From contig JADLDX010000377.1 of NCBI GenBank assembly GCA_020846515.1, positions 1 through 13,861 of the forward strand: a stretch of DNA of 13,861 nt, written 5' to 3'. The position numbers were made by a program, and so were the translations under genes. Shown here in pieces: positions 7,383 through 13,772 of this stretch (position 1 is its first letter; each line of letters starts with the position of its first letter). A model generated the notes under the pieces. That model searched no databases. It saw only the letters and a program-made list of their open reading frames with translations, and had not been told where the DNA came from. Origin of the DNA: Pirellulaceae bacterium. Lineage in GTDB: Bacteria > Planctomycetota > Planctomycetia > Pirellulales > Pirellulaceae.

Positions 7383-8153
7383 TTGACCAATTTGCTCACC
7401 GCGCCTCTATGGGTTTTCATGGCGGTGCTGGCGCGAGTCAGTCCAGTGTTGATGTTGGCACCGCCAACGCGTTCGGCAGGTGTACCAGCCCGCGTACGAG
7501 CCGGGCTAGCCATTGCCATGGCAGCGATGATGACCCCAATCGCCCTCCCTCACGCCGCACCGATGCCGACCGATCTGCTCAACGTGCTGATCTGTTTGGC
7601 GGCCGAAGTACTTTTGGGACTAGTCATCGGTTCCGTGATCTTGATGGCCGTTAGCGCCTTGCAATTGGCTGGGCAAGCCATAGGGCACCTGGCTGGCTTT
7701 GACGTGGCGGAAGCGATGGATCCAACGACTGACGAAAGCATGTCAATCTTGGCCAGTATCATGGGCTGGATGGCCATTGGTTTGGTGTTAACGGTAGGTG
7801 GACATCGTCAAGTCATCGATAGTTGCCTGGAAAGCTGTACCGTCTACCCGGCCGGAGGTGTCCAACCCGATGCCGGTTGGTTGAGCGAACTGGATGATTT
7901 GATGCAGCATACCTTGCGTGTCGGCATTCGCGCCGCGGCGCCGATCGCCACGGCGCTACTCATGGCCAACCTCTTGACTGCGCTAATCGCGCGCACGCTG
8001 CCGCAATTGAGTGTGTTGGCGGTGGGATTCAATATCAATGCCTTCGTGATGCTGCTGTTGTTGATCCTGTCGACCAGCGGCATGGCTTGGGTCTTCCAGA
8101 TTGAGTTGTCGGTGTGGCTGGACAGCTGTCGTCACATGGCGACCAGTCAGTGA
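7383..8153 (+). CDS. fliR: Flagellar export gate protein FliR
   Basis: A 256-residue polytopic membrane protein of normal FliR size, directly after fliQ. Features include LARVSPVLMLAPPTRSAGVP near the N-terminus, ALQLAGQAIGHLAGFDVAEA in the middle and a C-terminal stretch ending LPQLSVLAVGFNINAF, all FliR-like. FliR completes the FliPQR gate and contacts FlhB. No ATG or GTG is available at the N-terminus. The first conventional initiator after the upstream in-frame stop is TTG at 7383, while the best-placed Shine-Dalgarno points to an ATC codon at 7371, which would add four residues. The stop is followed by a 52-base spacer holding a heptamer array before flhB. Confidence 0.93.
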   Translation: MTNLLTAPLWVFMAVLARVSPVLMLAPPTRSAGVPARVRAGLAIAMAAMMTPIALPHAAPMPTDLLNVLICLAAEVLLGLVIGSVILMAVSALQLAGQAIGHLAGFDVAEAMDPTTDESMSILASIMGWMAIGLVLTVGGHRQVIDSCLESCTVYPAGGVQPDAGWLSELDDLMQHTLRVGIRAAAPIATALLMANLLTALIARTLPQLSVLAVGFNINAFVMLLLLILSTSGMAWVFQIELSVWLDSCRHMATSQ

Positions 8154-8176
8154 AGTTTGCAGGTGTAATGTATAAG

Positions 8177-8204
8177 GCTAAAAGCTAACAGCTAAAAGCT
8201 AATC
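8177..8204 (+). repeat. Heptamer tandem repeat, four copies, directly before flhB
   Basis: Four units in 7-base phase: GCTAAAA, GCTAACA, GCTAAAA, GCTAATC. The array ends one base before the flhB ATG, in the place where a Shine-Dalgarno would be, and none is visible there. Aligned in frame, it differs from the array at 4951-4978 mainly by C versus T at position 2. Confidence 0.82.
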
Positions 8205-8205
8205 T

Positions 8206-9282
8206 ATGGCTGAAGGTGGAGATAAAAAACACGAAGCTACGCCCTATCGCCGCCAGAAAGCGCGCGAAGAAGGGCAACTTGCGCGCAGTCAGGACTTGGG
8301 ATCGGCGGTGGTGTTGCTGGGCGCGATCGGAACGTTGATGACCTGGGGGCCGGGCATTCTGGAGTTTCTGGCCGGCTTTATGGTGCGCAGTCTGACAGGC
8401 CATGATTTTTGGGACAATTCCACCGATCGGTCAGTGGCTTGGGTTGCGGGAACATTTTGGGGTTGCTTGATGGTACTGCTACCATTGTTTATGGCAGCGA
8501 TGGCCATTGCCTGGTTAGCCAGTTGGGTGCAAATTGGTTTCTTGTTTCTGCCAGGCAAATTGCAACTGAATTGGTCTCATGTGAATCCGCTCAGCGGATT
8601 GCAACGCATTTTTTCGATTCGCAATGTAACGCGAGTAGCCTTCGGCATAGCAAAGATCATGTTGGTTGCGGCCGTTGCCAGCATCGGCCTCTGGGGACGC
8701 TGGGGGATCATCATGAATTCGTCCAGCCTGGATGCCGGTGAAGTTGGTCAGTTGGTTTGGACGACGACGATCGATATGTGTTTTCGTACTGCGCTGGTGT
8801 TGCTGATCCTGGCGGTGTTCGATTACGGATTTCAACGTTGGCGTCATGAAGAAGACCTCAAGATGACCGACGAAGAGGTGCGAGAAGAAATGAAGATGAT
8901 GAACGGTGACCCGCAAATTGCGGCACGACGCAAAGCGGTTCATCGTCAGTTGTTGGCCAATCGCATGGTCTCGTCGATTCCCAAAGCTGACGTCGTGATC
9001 ACCAACCCGACCGAGTTAGCAATTGCCATCCAGTTTGATCCCAAAACGATGCCAGCGCCTGTTGTTGTGGCCAAAGGATCGGGCAGCGTGGCGGCTCGCA
9101 TTCGTAAGATTGCACTGGAGCATGGCGTGCCGGTACTGGAGCGAAAGCCGCTTGCGCAGGCACTGTTTAAATCGGTTGAAGTCGGACAGATCATTCCGCT
9201 GGAGCAATACAACGCGGTGGCCGAAGTACTGCGGTACGTCTATCAATTGCAGGGCAAGAAGCTGCCGGATGTCGCGGCCTAA
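8206..9282 (+). CDS. flhB: Flagellar export apparatus protein FlhB with NPTE site
   Basis: A 358-residue protein with the FlhB layout. The N-terminus KKHEATPYRRQKAREEGQLA is characteristic. Four membrane helices lie between about 33 and 213, with the NPLSGLQRIFS loop at 127-137, followed by a cytoplasmic domain with GDPQIAARRKAVHR (234-247). FlhB sets export specificity by cutting itself at the NPTH motif between Asn and Pro. Here the motif is N267-P268-T269-E270: the Asn-Pro bond is kept but His is replaced by Glu. The C-terminus (ERKPLAQALF, VEVGQIIPLEQYNAVAEVL) is typical. No Shine-Dalgarno is visible before the ATG, which directly follows a heptamer repeat. The call is firm; the effect of NPTE is inference. 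Confidence 0.96.
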   Translation: MAEGGDKKHEATPYRRQKAREEGQLARSQDLGSAVVLLGAIGTLMTWGPGILEFLAGFMVRSLTGHDFWDNSTDRSVAWVAGTFWGCLMVLLPLFMAAMAIAWLASWVQIGFLFLPGKLQLNWSHVNPLSGLQRIFSIRNVTRVAFGIAKIMLVAAVASIGLWGRWGIIMNSSSLDAGEVGQLVWTTTIDMCFRTALVLLILAVFDYGFQRWRHEEDLKMTDEEVREEMKMMNGDPQIAARRKAVHRQLLANRMVSSIPKADVVITNPTELAIAIQFDPKTMPAPVVVAKGSGSVAARIRKIALEHGVPVLERKPLAQALFKSVEVGQIIPLEQYNAVAEVLRYVYQLQGKKLPDVAA

Positions 9283-9310
9283 GGGCGCTTAAGCTCAATA
9301 CCGTTCAAAC

Positions 9311-9438
9311 GGAAGCGGTGCAGCGCAAGCTGCCCGGTTCTTCGCCTTTTCAAATGGAAGCGGAGCAGCGCAAGCTGCCCAGTGTTTCGCCGAGAAAATA
9401 TAGGCCGAACCGGGCGACTCGCGCCGATTCCGCTTTCA
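9311..9438. repeat. Palindromic GNRA-hairpin repeat cluster, three copies
   Basis: Copies 1 (9311-9340) and 2 (9356-9385) are direct, 45 bp apart, each with the core GCAGC-GCAA-GCTGC (9320-9333 and 9365-9378) flanked by GGAAGCGG on the left and CCGG or CCAG on the right. Copy 3 (9407-9438) is inverted; its minus-strand core is CGGC-GCGA-GTCG, a stem with one G-U pair and a GCGA loop, with GAAAGCGG on its left. The cluster lies between flhB and the MFS gene, together with a small hairpin GGCTA-TCAT-TAGCC at 9503-9516. The remainder of the 282-base spacer has no convincing gene or promoter. The cluster belongs to the same family as 11041-11270. Confidence 0.85.
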
Positions 9439-9564
9439 GTCGATCAATGGTCCGTGAAACGGCCAACCTGCGAAGTCGATACTGTCGCCGGGCTGGGACT
9501 TTGGCTATCATTAGCCTGCTGATTCTTGCCGCTTCTCCCCTCCTACCCCAGATGCTGATCCATT

Positions 9565-11022
9565 ATGAGTTCATCGGACGCCTATAGTTCACCCGCAGGG
9601 TCAGGTGGCCCAGCAGAATCCACTCCTACGTCCTGGTGGCAGCACTTGACCAGTTACCACTGGTTCGTGTTCTCCATGGCCGCCTTGGCCTGGCTGTTTG
9701 ACTGCTTTGACCAGCAGATTTTCATCTTGTTTCGCGATAGTGCGCTCAGTCAATTGAAGTTACCCGAAGGGGCCAACGTCAAGGCTTACGGCGGCTATGC
9801 CACGTCGATCTTTGTGGCCGGCTGGGCGACGGGAGGACTGATCTTTGGTTCGGTAGGTGATCGGATTGGCCGAGCCAAGACGTTGACGATTACGGTGTTG
9901 TTGTATTCGTTGTTTACTGGCCTGTCGGCACTGGCCGTGTCATGGGTGGATTTTGCCATCTATCGATTTATCACCGGATTGGGCGTAGGTGGTGTGTTCG
10001 GATTGGCGGTCGCTCTGATTGCCGATACGCTGCCCGATAAGGCTCGACCTGGTGCGCTCGGAATGTTGCAAGCCCTGTCAGCTTTGGGAAATATTTCCGC
10101 TGGCTTGGTTAGCATGCTGATGGCCAACTTGATTACCAATAAAGTGGTGGCTCCCGAAGGCGCCTGGCGTTACGCATTTTTGATTGGCGCTATCCCAGCC
10201 TTTCTGTGCGTGTTCATTCAGTTTCGATTGAAGGAACCGGAAAAATGGGTCAAGGCGCGTGCGGCCGGGAAGCTGAGCGGAGTAAAGTTCGGGTCGTACG
10301 CAGAACTTTTGGGCGCCGGACGCTGGCGCCGACCAGCCCTGTTGGGCATGATGCTGTCGATCACGGGTGTAGTTGGTTTGTGGGGCATCGGGTTCTTCTC
10401 TCCCGAACTGGTCAGCGAAGTTATCAAGACCTCGCTCAAGGCCAAAGGTGTTGGCGAAACGGAAATCGCCAGCCAGGCGGCCTTCTATCGCGGTTTGAAT
10501 GGGATCATCCAAAATGCGGGCGCTTTCGCGGGTATGTTGGCCTTCTCCTTTCTAACCCAGCGAACCAGTCGTCGCTTTGCGTTCATGATTGCTTTCATTG
10601 GCGCCCTGGCATCGACGGTCATGTTCTTCAGAATGTTTGATAGCATGGACAAGATGTGGATGAGTGCCGTGATGGGCTTCTTCCAACTGGCCCTGTTTGC
10701 TGGTTTCGCCATCTATTTACCGGAACTCTTTCCGACTCGCCTGCGCAGTACCGGCACCAGCTTTTGCTACAACGTGGGCCGTTTCTTGGCCGCCACCGGA
10801 CCGTTTACCTTGGGCAAGTTGCAGCAGATGTTGGGTGAAAAGGCGGTGGCTGGGATCGCCAAAGAAGATGTGGTAGCACAAGCAGCAGCCAGGTTAGAGG
10901 CCTTCCGCGAAGCTGCCCAGTGGATGAGCTTGATCTTCGTGTTGGGGTTGGTCGTCGTCTACTTCATACCAGAGACGCAAGGCAAACCGATGCCCGAAGA
11001 CAGCGATACACCCGGTCAATAG
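9565..11022 (+). CDS. MFS transporter (metabolite or sugar symporter type)
   Basis: A 485-residue inner-membrane protein with about twelve hydrophobic segments. The MFS motif A between helices 2 and 3 is GSVGDRIGRAKT (95-106), and a helix 4-5 region GLGVGGVFGLAVALIADTLP follows. The second half has LPELFPTRLRSTGTSFCYNV (385-404), and the C-terminus PETQGKPMPED (469-479) is close to the PETKG-type ending of sugar porters. Aspartates D46 and D49 lie in helix 1 (LFDCFDQQ), as in proton-coupled metabolite symporters. The substrate is unknown, with sugar acids, aromatic acids or other small carboxylates all possible. The gene has no flagellar role known to me. It is bracketed by palindromic repeat clusters within a flagellar locus and has no visible Shine-Dalgarno; only a pyrimidine-rich stretch precedes it. 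Confidence 0.88.
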   Translation: MSSSDAYSSPAGSGGPAESTPTSWWQHLTSYHWFVFSMAALAWLFDCFDQQIFILFRDSALSQLKLPEGANVKAYGGYATSIFVAGWATGGLIFGSVGDRIGRAKTLTITVLLYSLFTGLSALAVSWVDFAIYRFITGLGVGGVFGLAVALIADTLPDKARPGALGMLQALSALGNISAGLVSMLMANLITNKVVAPEGAWRYAFLIGAIPAFLCVFIQFRLKEPEKWVKARAAGKLSGVKFGSYAELLGAGRWRRPALLGMMLSITGVVGLWGIGFFSPELVSEVIKTSLKAKGVGETEIASQAAFYRGLNGIIQNAGAFAGMLAFSFLTQRTSRRFAFMIAFIGALASTVMFFRMFDSMDKMWMSAVMGFFQLALFAGFAIYLPELFPTRLRSTGTSFCYNVGRFLAATGPFTLGKLQQMLGEKAVAGIAKEDVVAQAAARLEAFREAAQWMSLIFVLGLVVVYFIPETQGKPMPEDSDTPGQ

Positions 11023-11040
11023 CCGCACCCATGCAATTGT

Positions 11041-11116
11041 AAGCGGAGCAGCGCAAGCTGCCCGGTGTTTCACCATGCAATTGAAAGCGGAGCAGCGCAA
11101 GCTGCCCGGTGTTTCA
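11041..11116 (+). repeat. Palindromic GNRA-hairpin repeat, two direct copies
   Basis: Two nearly identical units start at 11041 and 11085, a period of 44 bp. Each has AAGCGGA, then GCAGC-GCAA-GCTGC (11048-11061 and 11092-11105), then CCGGTGTTTCAC. The stem can be extended by three more pairs (CGG with CCG) around one bulged A. They follow the MFS stop by 18 bases and face the inverted copies at 11133-11270. Confidence 0.9.
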
Positions 11117-11132
11117 CAATATAAATAATGGC

Positions 11133-11270
11133 GGAACCGGACGGCTTGCGCCGGTACCGCTACCATTGGCAGTGGGAACCGGACGGCTTGCGCCGGTACC
11201 GCTTTCATTGGCAGTGGGAACCGGACGGCTTGCGCCGGTAGCGCTACAATGCACGGACAGCTCGCGCCGA
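11133..11270 (-). repeat. Palindromic GNRA-hairpin repeat, three inverted copies plus a degenerate fourth
   Basis: Units start at 11133, 11175 and 11217, an exact 42-bp period, with cores at 11142-11153, 11184-11195 and 11226-11237. On the minus strand the core reads CGGC-GCAA-GCCG, so the stem differs from the direct copies (GCAGC/GCTGC) yet still pairs. A fourth, degenerate copy has core 11258-11269, reading CGGC-GCGA-GCTG on the minus strand. Linkers between the units are also conserved (for example CATTGGCAGTGG), unlike CRISPR spacers. Open frames through this array are probably repeat-derived and not genes. Confidence 0.88.
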
Positions 11271-11325
11271 TTCTGGAGAAATCGGCCTACGAAATTTCGC
11301 CTGAATTTAGTACATATACCCAATT

Positions 11326-11330
11326 GAGGA
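11326..11330 (+). promoter_or_regulatory. Shine-Dalgarno GAGGA deciding the GTG start of the FliG-like gene
   Basis: GAGGA ends nine bases before the GTG at 11340. It is the best ribosome binding site in the region and supports the non-ATG start. Confidence 0.6.
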
Positions 11331-11339
11331 ACTGGGTTT

Positions 11340-12971
11340 GTGGGCGAGGTTGGACAAACGAGCAGGGATGCGGTGAATCGGATGGCTGGCGGCGAAGTGG
11401 TGAATACGGACGGTCTGAACGCCCAAGTGCGGCGCATAGCCATCTTGGTGACTAGTCTCGATGCGACCGCCGGCCGGCAATTGCTGATGGCCATGCCCAG
11501 CGAGTTGGCTCGACAAGTCCGCCGCGCCATGACGCAACTGACCAGCATCGATCCCGAAGAACAACGCCAAATTCTGGCCGAGTTTCGTCTGCAAGCCATG
11601 ACGGCCAACCAGGCCGCCCGTCACGGCTCTCCAAACCATGACACATCGCGCACTGACACATCGCGGAACGACCATATAGAGAGCGACACAGCACGCAGCG
11701 ACACCGTACGCAGCGATGCCCATGATCACCAGCGGGATACCCGGCCATCGGCGATGGCACCGCATTATCAACCGTCCGACTCGACGCGTCATACTAGATC
11801 CGGTCGCGACCGTTGGGACGATTCGAATGACCAGGTGGATGAAGGCGACGCGTTTCGGGCTCACACCGCCCCGCCCCGCGATCCATCGCGTTCACATGCA
11901 AGTAACACGTCATCGGTTGCGGATCCCCACAGACCGTGGCAGCGACTGGATGTGGCGGCACTGACGGACTTGTTGCGTGGCGAGCGCGCCTTGGTGATCG
12001 CAGTGGTGATCAGTCAACTGGAGCCCAGACAGGCGGCTGGATTGCTGGAGCAATTGCCACGAACTCAACAGCGTGATGTCATCGCCAATCTATCCAAGCT
12101 TGGTCAGATCGATCCCGAGGCGATGGCGGCGATCGATGATCATCTAGCGCTGCGCATCTCTGACTACCAGCATCGTCGCGACAGCGAGACTGAATCACTC
12201 GGTCGCATCCAGGATTTGTTGGCCGCCGCCTCGCCCGAGATGCGCGGTGATTGGCAGACCATCATTCAAGAAACCGATCAGCAGTTGGCCCATCGCTTGG
12301 GCTTGCCGCCGGCTCACGTTCGAAGCGCAGGCGTACCGGTCCGAGGTTGGGTTCAAGAAGCCAATCGCGCTGTTGCTCCAACCAGAGAATCGCAGTCTGA
12401 AAAGACTGGGCAGGCTAGCCGCGCGATGAACCAGGCAGCGATGAACCAGTCAGCGATGAACCAGCCAGCGATGAACCAGCCAGCGATGGGCCGGGCGCGC
12501 ATGGCTGATTTGCTGGCCAACAATGTGCTCACGACGGCGGATGCCAACTTGCCTCCTGTGGGCATGGATTCATTGTCTCATGTGGTCTCCAGCGATTCTC
12601 AAGACGATTCGCCGGTGGTATTGCCCTTCCCTGGCGTCTCATCCAGACCGGTGCATACCGAACGAAACGATCTAATGCGTTTTGAGCAGATTCTGGATTT
12701 GCCAGCCGATCAGATTGGTCAGGTACTGGCAGCAGCCGATAGCGAAGTTGTGTTGCTCGCTCTGGCCGGTGCGTCGCCTGCCTTTATGAAACGCTTCACA
12801 TCCATGCTCGAGAAACACGATGCGCGCGCTCTGCAGGTTCGGCTGCGACAACTGCGATCGATCAACTTGCAAGATGTCGATGAAGCTCAACGTCGACTGT
12901 GTGAATTGGCTTCACAGCTAGTAATGGAAACTCGAGCCGCCCAGTCCAGTTTGCTAAATGTAGCTGCATAA
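11340..12971 (+). CDS. fliG: Divergent FliG-like flagellar motor switch protein
   Basis: A 543-residue protein with three segments resembling FliG, which is normally about 330-350 residues. Segment 1 (26-86, QVRRIAILVTSLDATAGRQL) matches the FliF-binding N-domain. Segment 2 (201-321, LEPRQAAGLLEQLPRTQQRD) matches the middle domain. Segment 3 (446-530, RFEQILDLPADQIGQVLAAA, later DVDEAQRRLCELA) matches the C-domain facing the stator. A His/Asp/Arg/Ser-rich disordered insert (about 90-200) separates the first two, and a second linker (322-443) holds AMNQ pentapeptide repeats. The middle-domain EHPQT motif reads ERALV. By hand alignment the E. coli torque residues K264, R281, D288, D289 and R297 appear as A, K, V, R and N. 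It lies before fliH/fliI, the usual fliG position, but with no adjacent fliF. It may be a diverged second FliG, so the symbol is tentative. Confidence 0.68.
   Translation: MGEVGQTSRDAVNRMAGGEVVNTDGLNAQVRRIAILVTSLDATAGRQLLMAMPSELARQVRRAMTQLTSIDPEEQRQILAEFRLQAMTANQAARHGSPNHDTSRTDTSRNDHIESDTARSDTVRSDAHDHQRDTRPSAMAPHYQPSDSTRHTRSGRDRWDDSNDQVDEGDAFRAHTAPPRDPSRSHASNTSSVADPHRPWQRLDVAALTDLLRGERALVIAVVISQLEPRQAAGLLEQLPRTQQRDVIANLSKLGQIDPEAMAAIDDHLALRISDYQHRRDSETESLGRIQDLLAAASPEMRGDWQTIIQETDQQLAHRLGLPPAHVRSAGVPVRGWVQEANRAVAPTRESQSEKTGQASRAMNQAAMNQSAMNQPAMNQPAMGRARMADLLANNVLTTADANLPPVGMDSLSHVVSSDSQDDSPVVLPFPGVSSRPVHTERNDLMRFEQILDLPADQIGQVLAAADSEVVLLALAGASPAFMKRFTSMLEKHDARALQVRLRQLRSINLQDVDEAQRRLCELASQLVMETRAAQSSLLNVAA
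12423..12482 (+). repeat. 15-bp in-frame tandem repeat inside the FliG-like gene
   Basis: Four full units, GCGATGAACCAG followed by GCA, TCA, CCA and CCA, then a partial fifth at 12483-12488. They encode AMNQA, AMNQS, AMNQP, AMNQP in the linker at about residues 362-381. In-frame 15-bp units let copy number change without breaking the frame. Confidence 0.9.
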
Positions 12972-13097
12972 ACTCAGATTCAAGCAACTCGGAATAAGCT
13001 CCGTGATGAATTCATGGCCAACAACTTTGGTGGCATATACCTTTTGTGGCACAGCCTTGATTTTCTTGTATAAACGCTAGCCCCATGTAGTCGTTCC

Positions 13098-13772
13098 ATG
13101 GCAACGATCCTTAAAGAGTCAGAATTAAAGCAGTCCGGTGACGCTGCGCGGTTGGTCGCATTTAACATCGACGATGTGCAAGTGCGGGCGCAAGCCTATC
13201 TGGCAGAGGTGCGTCAGCAAGCGGCTGGGATATTGGCTCAAGCACAAAAGGAGGCCGACACGGTGCGGGCCTCTGCCCAGGCCACAGGTCTGGCGATGGC
13301 TCAGCGTGATTTCATGAAGCAAGTCGAAGAGCGCGCCCGTCAGTTGACGGAAGAACGCATTCGCCTGGCCACAGCGGCTTGTCAGCAAGCCGTCGATAAT
13401 CTGACCAACGATACGACGCTGTGGTTACAGCAATGGCGCGATGTCACGGTCGACCTGGCGATTGCCATGGCAGAAAAGTTGATACGTCAATCAATGGAGC
13501 AAGGTGTTGAACCGCTGCGGGTCTGGTTGGAAGAGGCCTTGATGATGATGCGCGACGCACGCGATGTTCATATCCTGGTCCATCCGGATGACTTTACCTG
13601 GGCCGGTCGCTATCTTCAGCAAATGGCCAAGCATGTGCCGCACGCTGGTTCTGCTGAGGTGTTGCCAGACCCTGAGGTCAGCCAGGGTGGTTGCATCGTG
13701 CGCTGCCAGCATGGTGAAATCGACCAACAATTGGAAACCCAGTTGGCTCGTTTGGGAGAGCAACTGCGATGA
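13098..13772 (+). CDS. fliH: Flagellar export ATPase regulator FliH
   Basis: A 224-residue, mostly helical cytoplasmic protein. The N-terminal half (about 28-110) is an Ala/Gln/Glu-rich coiled coil (VRAQAYLAEVRQQAAGILAQ), as expected for the FliH dimer stalk. The C-terminal part (VDLAIAMAEKLIRQSMEQ, then VHILVHPDDFTWAGRYLQQM and VLPDPEVSQGGCIVRCQHGE) fits the FliH/V-ATPase E-subunit-like domain that binds FliI. The QGGC-V near the end matches the family GG-x-x-V-x pattern before the last helix. FliH holds FliI and links it to FliN at the C-ring. No clear Shine-Dalgarno precedes the ATG. The 126-base spacer before it holds only a weak AT-rich promoter-like stretch (TATAAA at 13069-13074). Its stop overlaps the next start as ATGA. 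Confidence 0.85.
   Translation: MATILKESELKQSGDAARLVAFNIDDVQVRAQAYLAEVRQQAAGILAQAQKEADTVRASAQATGLAMAQRDFMKQVEERARQLTEERIRLATAACQQAVDNLTNDTTLWLQQWRDVTVDLAIAMAEKLIRQSMEQGVEPLRVWLEEALMMMRDARDVHILVHPDDFTWAGRYLQQMAKHVPHAGSAEVLPDPEVSQGGCIVRCQHGEIDQQLETQLARLGEQLR

Noticed and set aside
9150..9160. GCTTGCGC inside flhB, like the inverted repeat core
   Set aside because: It lies in conserved coding sequence (PLAQAL) and lacks the pairing arms and flanks of the repeat family.
9318..9587. Full 89-codon open frame between flhB and the MFS gene
   Set aside because: Its first third is translated palindromic repeat (two QRKLP units). Only the hydrophobic end is kept as a low-interest observation.
11041..11270. 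Regularly spaced repeats that could suggest a CRISPR array
   Set aside because: The stretches between repeat cores are themselves conserved and short, orientation switches within the cluster, and no cas gene is near. There are no unique spacers.
11114..11608. Minus-strand open frame of 164 codons with repeated GTGASRPVP units, and a similar plus-strand frame at 11109-11327
   Set aside because: Both run through the palindromic repeat array, so their protein repeats come from the DNA repeat. The minus frame also overlaps the well-supported FliG-like gene.
13047..13062. TGGCAC followed by TTGA, resembling a sigma-54 promoter before fliH
   Set aside because: The spacing is one base short and the essential GC of the -12 element is missing.
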